From Planococcus sp. ISL-110 (GTDB lineage: Bacteria > Bacillota > Bacilli > Bacillales_A > Planococcaceae), in the NCBI RefSeq assembly GCF_018613575.1, contig NZ_JAGGPX010000025.1, positions 1 to 36,672 on the forward strand: a DNA stretch of 36,672 nucleotides, written 5' to 3'. Positions 34,178-36,672 of the stretch are shown in pieces. The position numbers were made by a program, and so were the translations under genes. Positions within the stretch are counted from its first letter, which is position 1, and each line of letters begins with the position of its first letter. The notes beneath the pieces were generated by a model that saw nothing but the letters and a program-made list of their open reading frames with translations, had not been told where the DNA came from and ran no database searches.

Positions 34178-34312
34178 CGTCACCCTGTTTCAAAAAACTC
34201 TAAACGTTTCAGACGATACAAAACAATTTATAGTTTATACATTTTCATCCTCGTTGTATCAGCGATTTGAGTATGGCCATTATTTTTATTCACTCATAAA
34301 AATTGTGTTCAA
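34178..34312. repeat. MITE-like repeat, family A copy 10 (tail lost)
   Basis: Head GTCACCCTGTTTCAAAAAAC, interior ACGATACAAAACAATTTATA, a decayed hairpin, then TTATTCACTCATAAAAATTG; the ACACAGGG tail is missing. Confidence 0.75.
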
Positions 34313-34330
34313 CCACAGTAAAGTTACTTT

Positions 34331-34400
34331 TCACTCAAAGTCTTCGGAATATTCCTCTGTAAAACTGATCTCTGACACAAATGCATTCGTAAATATAAAA
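34331..34400 (-). pseudogene. Gene tail remnant, copy 2 (SEIxFxEEYxEDFE type)
   Basis: Minus strand reads NAFVSEISFTEEYSEDFE-stop, matching the tail at 17395-17460; 20+ bases are nearly identical. Again it lies beside a family A repeat. The gene body is missing. Confidence 0.55.
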
Positions 34401-34402
34401 CA

Positions 34403-34447
34403 GCCATGCTAGAAACAGTTCAATTTCCTGCGCGGCTTTTTTAAATT
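34403..34447. terminator. Weak hairpin downstream of the second exporter gene
   Basis: AGCC...GGCT outer pairing with partial inner pairing and T-rich flanks (GGCTTTTTT on the plus strand). It could end the exporter gene on the minus strand. Confidence 0.35.
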
Positions 34448-34494
34448 CAGTTTATCGTAAATGCAACAACTTCGATTGTATTCGAGCAATCGAA

Positions 34495-35538
34495 TCACTT
34501 CTCTGCTTCCCTAGCAGCCTTCACACTACCCGGATCAAAAAACTTATCCACCAAATCATAAATGGTGATGAGCTCGTACAGGATCTTGAATTCCGGCGAG
34601 AATAGGGTAGGGTGCAGGGCATCGCTTGTCGATATGCCTTTGCTGTCTTCCCAAAAGAAGTCTGTGATGATTTTTAATTGGTGCTGATGTGTTTCGTGAT
34701 TGTATTCATTAGAGTTCTGCAAGTCGTTCGCAAGCTCTGCAACTGCCTGCATAATGATATTTCGCTCGGCCGGTGACCATTTAATGCTGTGGAACGGGAT
34801 GCGTAGCAAAGCATCCAAGTGGAACTCCAGGTTATGTAAAAAGAGCAATTGCCTTTCCGCCATGCGGAGTTCCGCTTCCCGGTCGCGGACCCAGGGATAT
34901 AAACTGGCTTCATCCCGCTGGTAGTGGATTATTTTCTCCGTCTTTCTGATTTCCGTCGTCAGTCGCTTAACAAGCTCCTGGTCTTCCTGACGGTTCGCAT
35001 CACCGTCAAAGAGAATCGTATGGAATGTCTGTTCCAGCATCGTTCCTGCACGTTCACTAATGCTTTGGATACTTTTTAAAATATCTGCCCGGTAGTTTGG
35101 TGGGAAAACTAGCATGTTTACAGCGGTGGACACGAGCAAACCAATCGTCGTTGTACCCAGTCGAATGAAGAACGAGATTAAAAAATGGTCGTGGATGACT
35201 TCCACCATCGCGACGGAGGTCAATGTGGCAATGAGTAGGCCGGCGTGCAGCTTGAGTTTGTAACAGGTTAAAATCGTGGCAACCGCCGCGAGTGTATAAG
35301 TAATCGGGGCATTCCCGAAGAGTGTGATAAAGAAGACGGCGAATGCAGAGCCGATCGCAGATGCCGGGAACCGGACCAGTCCTTTTTTGATCGAATCGCT
35401 GACGGTCGGCTCGATCGTCACAATTGCCGTGATGACCGCAAAGACAGGCGGCCAACCAAACCACAAGCAAATCGTGGCGGTTAAAAAGATAGCTATCCCT
35501 GTTTTCAAAATTCGACTGCCCTGGAAGGATCGCATCAT
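34495..35538 (-). CDS. FUSC/aromatic acid exporter-type membrane protein, second copy
   Basis: 347 aa, same family and layout as the gene at 31777: membrane half (SRILKTGIAIFLTATICLWF; TIEPTVSDSIKKGLVRFP; NMLVFPPNYRADILKSI) and a C-terminal cytoplasmic helical domain of ~190 residues. AGGGTGG lies eight bases before ATG 35538 (an ATG-ATG pair). It is clearly diverged from the other copy, so not a recent duplicate. GC is higher than in the first copy. Substrate unknown. Confidence 0.85.
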   Translation of the reverse strand: MMRSFQGSRILKTGIAIFLTATICLWFGWPPVFAVITAIVTIEPTVSDSIKKGLVRFPASAIGSAFAVFFITLFGNAPITYTLAAVATILTCYKLKLHAGLLIATLTSVAMVEVIHDHFLISFFIRLGTTTIGLLVSTAVNMLVFPPNYRADILKSIQSISERAGTMLEQTFHTILFDGDANRQEDQELVKRLTTEIRKTEKIIHYQRDEASLYPWVRDREAELRMAERQLLFLHNLEFHLDALLRIPFHSIKWSPAERNIIMQAVAELANDLQNSNEYNHETHQHQLKIITDFFWEDSKGISTSDALHPTLFSPEFKILYELITIYDLVDKFFDPGSVKAAREAEK

Positions 35539-35746
35539 AGGTTAACCACCCTCTCTTTTGCAGAGTATTTTCACCGGAATTCAGTATACCATCTATTTCT
35601 GGATGTATTCCAAGACAATTACCATCAGCGTTGAAGACATGAAAGCAAAAAAGGATGTGTCTTTTTGAGTTTATACTTCTTTTTAATTCTGCGGTATAAA
35701 AGGAACAAAATGAAAAACCCTTCCCAGAAATCTACATCTGGAAACA

Positions 35747-35912
35747 AAAATCGTGTCCTGTGTACGGCACAATTCAAGATATACAGCAATACTGCATAAG
35801 AAAATCAACAAATTTATATAGTAGAAAGAATCCCTGATGTATTTTCATGATGCTTAATAATTATTCGAAATTAAGTGGTACACGGGGGAGAAATGGGAAT
35901 TACCGGAAACGC
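35747..35912. repeat. MITE-like repeat, family B copy 2
   Basis: Head AAAATCGTGTCCTGTGTACGG, shared interior CACAATTCAAGATATACA, ACTGCATAAGAAAA and TAGTAGAAAG with copy 1, tail GTACACGGGGGAGAAATGGG. Confidence 0.75.
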
Positions 35913-35922
35913 TCGAACCGAC

Positions 35923-36004
35923 TATATAAGTTGAACTTAAGATTTTCGCCTGCTGACTTGCGGGAGCCCTGCCCAGAGCGGCCGAAGCGATGGGTAAAAG
36001 TGGG
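35923..36004. repeat. GC-rich repeat-like segment with palindromic edge
   Basis: Begins CTATATAAGTTGAACTTAAG (the TAAGTT-G-AACTTA palindrome shared with 28300 in inverse orientation), then a GC-rich piece containing CGGGAGCCCTGCCCAGAGCG. No frame or ribosome site. Likely the end of another dispersed repeat. Confidence 0.45.
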
Positions 36005-36070
36005 TTTCTTTAATTCAACATAGTTAGTCAAAATTAAATACAAACAAAAAGTAGAGCCATATCAATTTAA

Positions 36071-36109
36071 TTTACAAATAGGAAAATTTGTAATACAATG
36101 TATTACAAA
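36071..36109 (+). promoter_or_regulatory. Promoter and operator of the toxin-antitoxin pair
   Basis: -35 TTTACA (36071-36076), 17-bp spacer, -10 TACAAT (36094-36099). A perfect inverted repeat, TTTGTAATAC (36087-36096) and GTATTACAAA (36100-36109) with AAT between, covers the -10, as expected for autorepression by antitoxin or the complex. Confidence 0.8.
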
Positions 36110-36130
36110 GAGCTGGAGGAGGTTTTACTC

Positions 36131-36343
36131 ATGCCTACTATTTCCCTGCGTGTAGATGATCGCGACAGCAAACTAATCCGCGATTACGCAAAATTGAAGA
36201 AGATGTCCGTTTCCGATTTAATGCGAAACGCTACTATTGAAAAAATTGAAGATGAAATTGATGTAGAAAATTTCGACCGCGTTCTTGCAAGTATGGAAAA
36301 AACCCATTCCTTGGATGATGTCAAAAAAGAATTGGGTTTATAA
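36131..36343 (+). CDS. RelB/DinJ-like antitoxin with ribbon-helix-helix fold
   Basis: 70 aa. N-terminus TISLRVDDRDSKLIRDYAKL followed by KMSVSDLMRNATIEKI is a typical ribbon-helix-helix DNA-binding antitoxin (DUF6290/RelB type); the acidic C-terminus (FDRVLASMEKTHSLDDVKKE) would wrap the toxin. GGAGGAGG lies before ATG 36131; an in-frame ATG at 36098 lies inside the operator and is rejected. The toxin gene follows six bases later. Confidence 0.9.
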   Translation: MPTISLRVDDRDSKLIRDYAKLKKMSVSDLMRNATIEKIEDEIDVENFDRVLASMEKTHSLDDVKKELGL

Positions 36344-36349
36344 CAGACA

Positions 36350-36613
36350 ATGTATGATGTTCATTTTTCAGATGTAGCTTTGAAGAAACTAAAAAAGATG
36401 AATCGGTACCAAGCTTCTCTCCTAATTGGTTGGATTGAAAAGAATTTGCAAGATTCCAGTGACTCACAAACACAAGGAAAGGCCTTGATTGCGAACCATA
36501 AGGGCAAGTGGCGCTACCGAGTCGGAGATTACCGTATTTTGGCATTAATCGAAGACGAAAAAATCATTATCACGATTATTGATGTGGGACATCGAAAAGA
36601 TATTTATGAATAA
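36350..36613 (+). CDS. RelE/ParE-family toxin
   Basis: 87 aa. Matches the RelE fold: helices (DVALKKLKKMNRYQASLLIG), then KALIANHKGKWRYRVGDYRI and IITIIDVGHRKDIYE. WRYRVGDYRILA and GHRKDIY are the usual RelE signature. RelE proteins cut mRNA on the ribosome; ParE relatives poison gyrase, and the RYRVGDYR and HRKDIY motifs favour RelE. Complete, paired with the antitoxin, no sign of decay. Confidence 0.9.
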   Translation: MYDVHFSDVALKKLKKMNRYQASLLIGWIEKNLQDSSDSQTQGKALIANHKGKWRYRVGDYRILALIEDEKIIITIIDVGHRKDIYE

Positions 36614-36618
36614 GCAAA

Positions 36619-36652
36619 ACAAGTGCAGTCTCTTTAAAGAGACTGCACTTGT
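36619..36652. other. Perfect 34-bp palindrome after the toxin gene
   Basis: Arms of 17 bases (ACAAGTGCAGTCTCTTT and its complement) meet without a loop. No T run follows, so it is a poor terminator. CAGGCTGTCGAGAAACCTCG follows up to the window end; CTGTCGAGA / CTCG begins another hairpin cut by the edge, of a kind often found at IS-element ends or terminators in Bacillales. Confidence 0.7.
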
Positions 36653-36672
36653 CAGGCTGTCGAGAAACCTCG

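Overview
The window looks like chromosome of a low- to mid-GC Gram-positive of the order Bacillales, most likely Planococcaceae (Planococcus/Planomicrobium/Sporosarcina type). Pointers are strong AGGAGG-like ribosome binding sites, Bacillus-type promoter hexamers, many intrinsic terminators, Bacillales-type membrane proteins (FUSC-type exporters, CaCA antiporter, DUF4230, SHOCT) and dispersed palindromic repeats. The genus is an inference. No rRNA, tRNA or CRISPR array was seen.

Layout. 1-2640: a TPR protein and an M20-type zinc peptidase. 2640-14500: an accessory island of small poorly known genes: a CoiA-like protein, a J-domain/membrane/LprI-like fusion and two small genes in one operon (3.0-5.9 kb); a nuclease gene start cut off by a repeat element (6.06 kb); a macro-domain plus von Willebrand A pair (6.7-8.4 kb) with a second, decayed vWA tail at 10.7 kb; a small winged-helix-like gene with tandem repeats in front of it; several small proteins; and a GTPase gene cut in two by a complete IS21-family element (11496-13983) with a 5-bp target duplication. 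14.9-19.4 kb: a DUF4230 protein, a SHOCT/Met-His-rich secreted pair and a PQQ-type sugar dehydrogenase lipoprotein, separated by repeats. 19.4-23.5 kb: gene remnants, a SbtA-like bicarbonate transporter, a DUF2294 protein and an FAD aromatic-ring monooxygenase. 24.6-28.0 kb: two overlapping glycosyltransferase genes (GT4-like, then GT1/MGT-like). 28.3-35.5 kb: an NCS2 nucleobase permease, a SWIM zinc-finger protein, two FUSC-type exporters flanking a Na+/Ca2+ exchanger. 36.1-36.6 kb: a RelB/RelE-type toxin-antitoxin pair with a clear promoter and operator, followed by a perfect 34-bp palindrome at the window edge.

The strongest theme is genome erosion by small repeats. One family (about 175 bp, ends CCCTGTGT and ACACAGGG, central hairpin with a T run) has about ten full, deleted or partial copies. 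A second family with related ends but a different middle has three. Several copies sit exactly at the broken end of a gene: a PD-(D/E)XK-like nuclease start, a minus-strand gene tail at 19.5 kb and two copies of one gene tail at 17.4 and 34.3 kb. A separate 22-bp-periodic repeat occurs twice (2.7 and 6.55 kb). The best candidates for something undescribed are the CoiA-like/J-domain-LprI operon, the macro/vWA pair, the glycosyltransferase pair and the repeat families.
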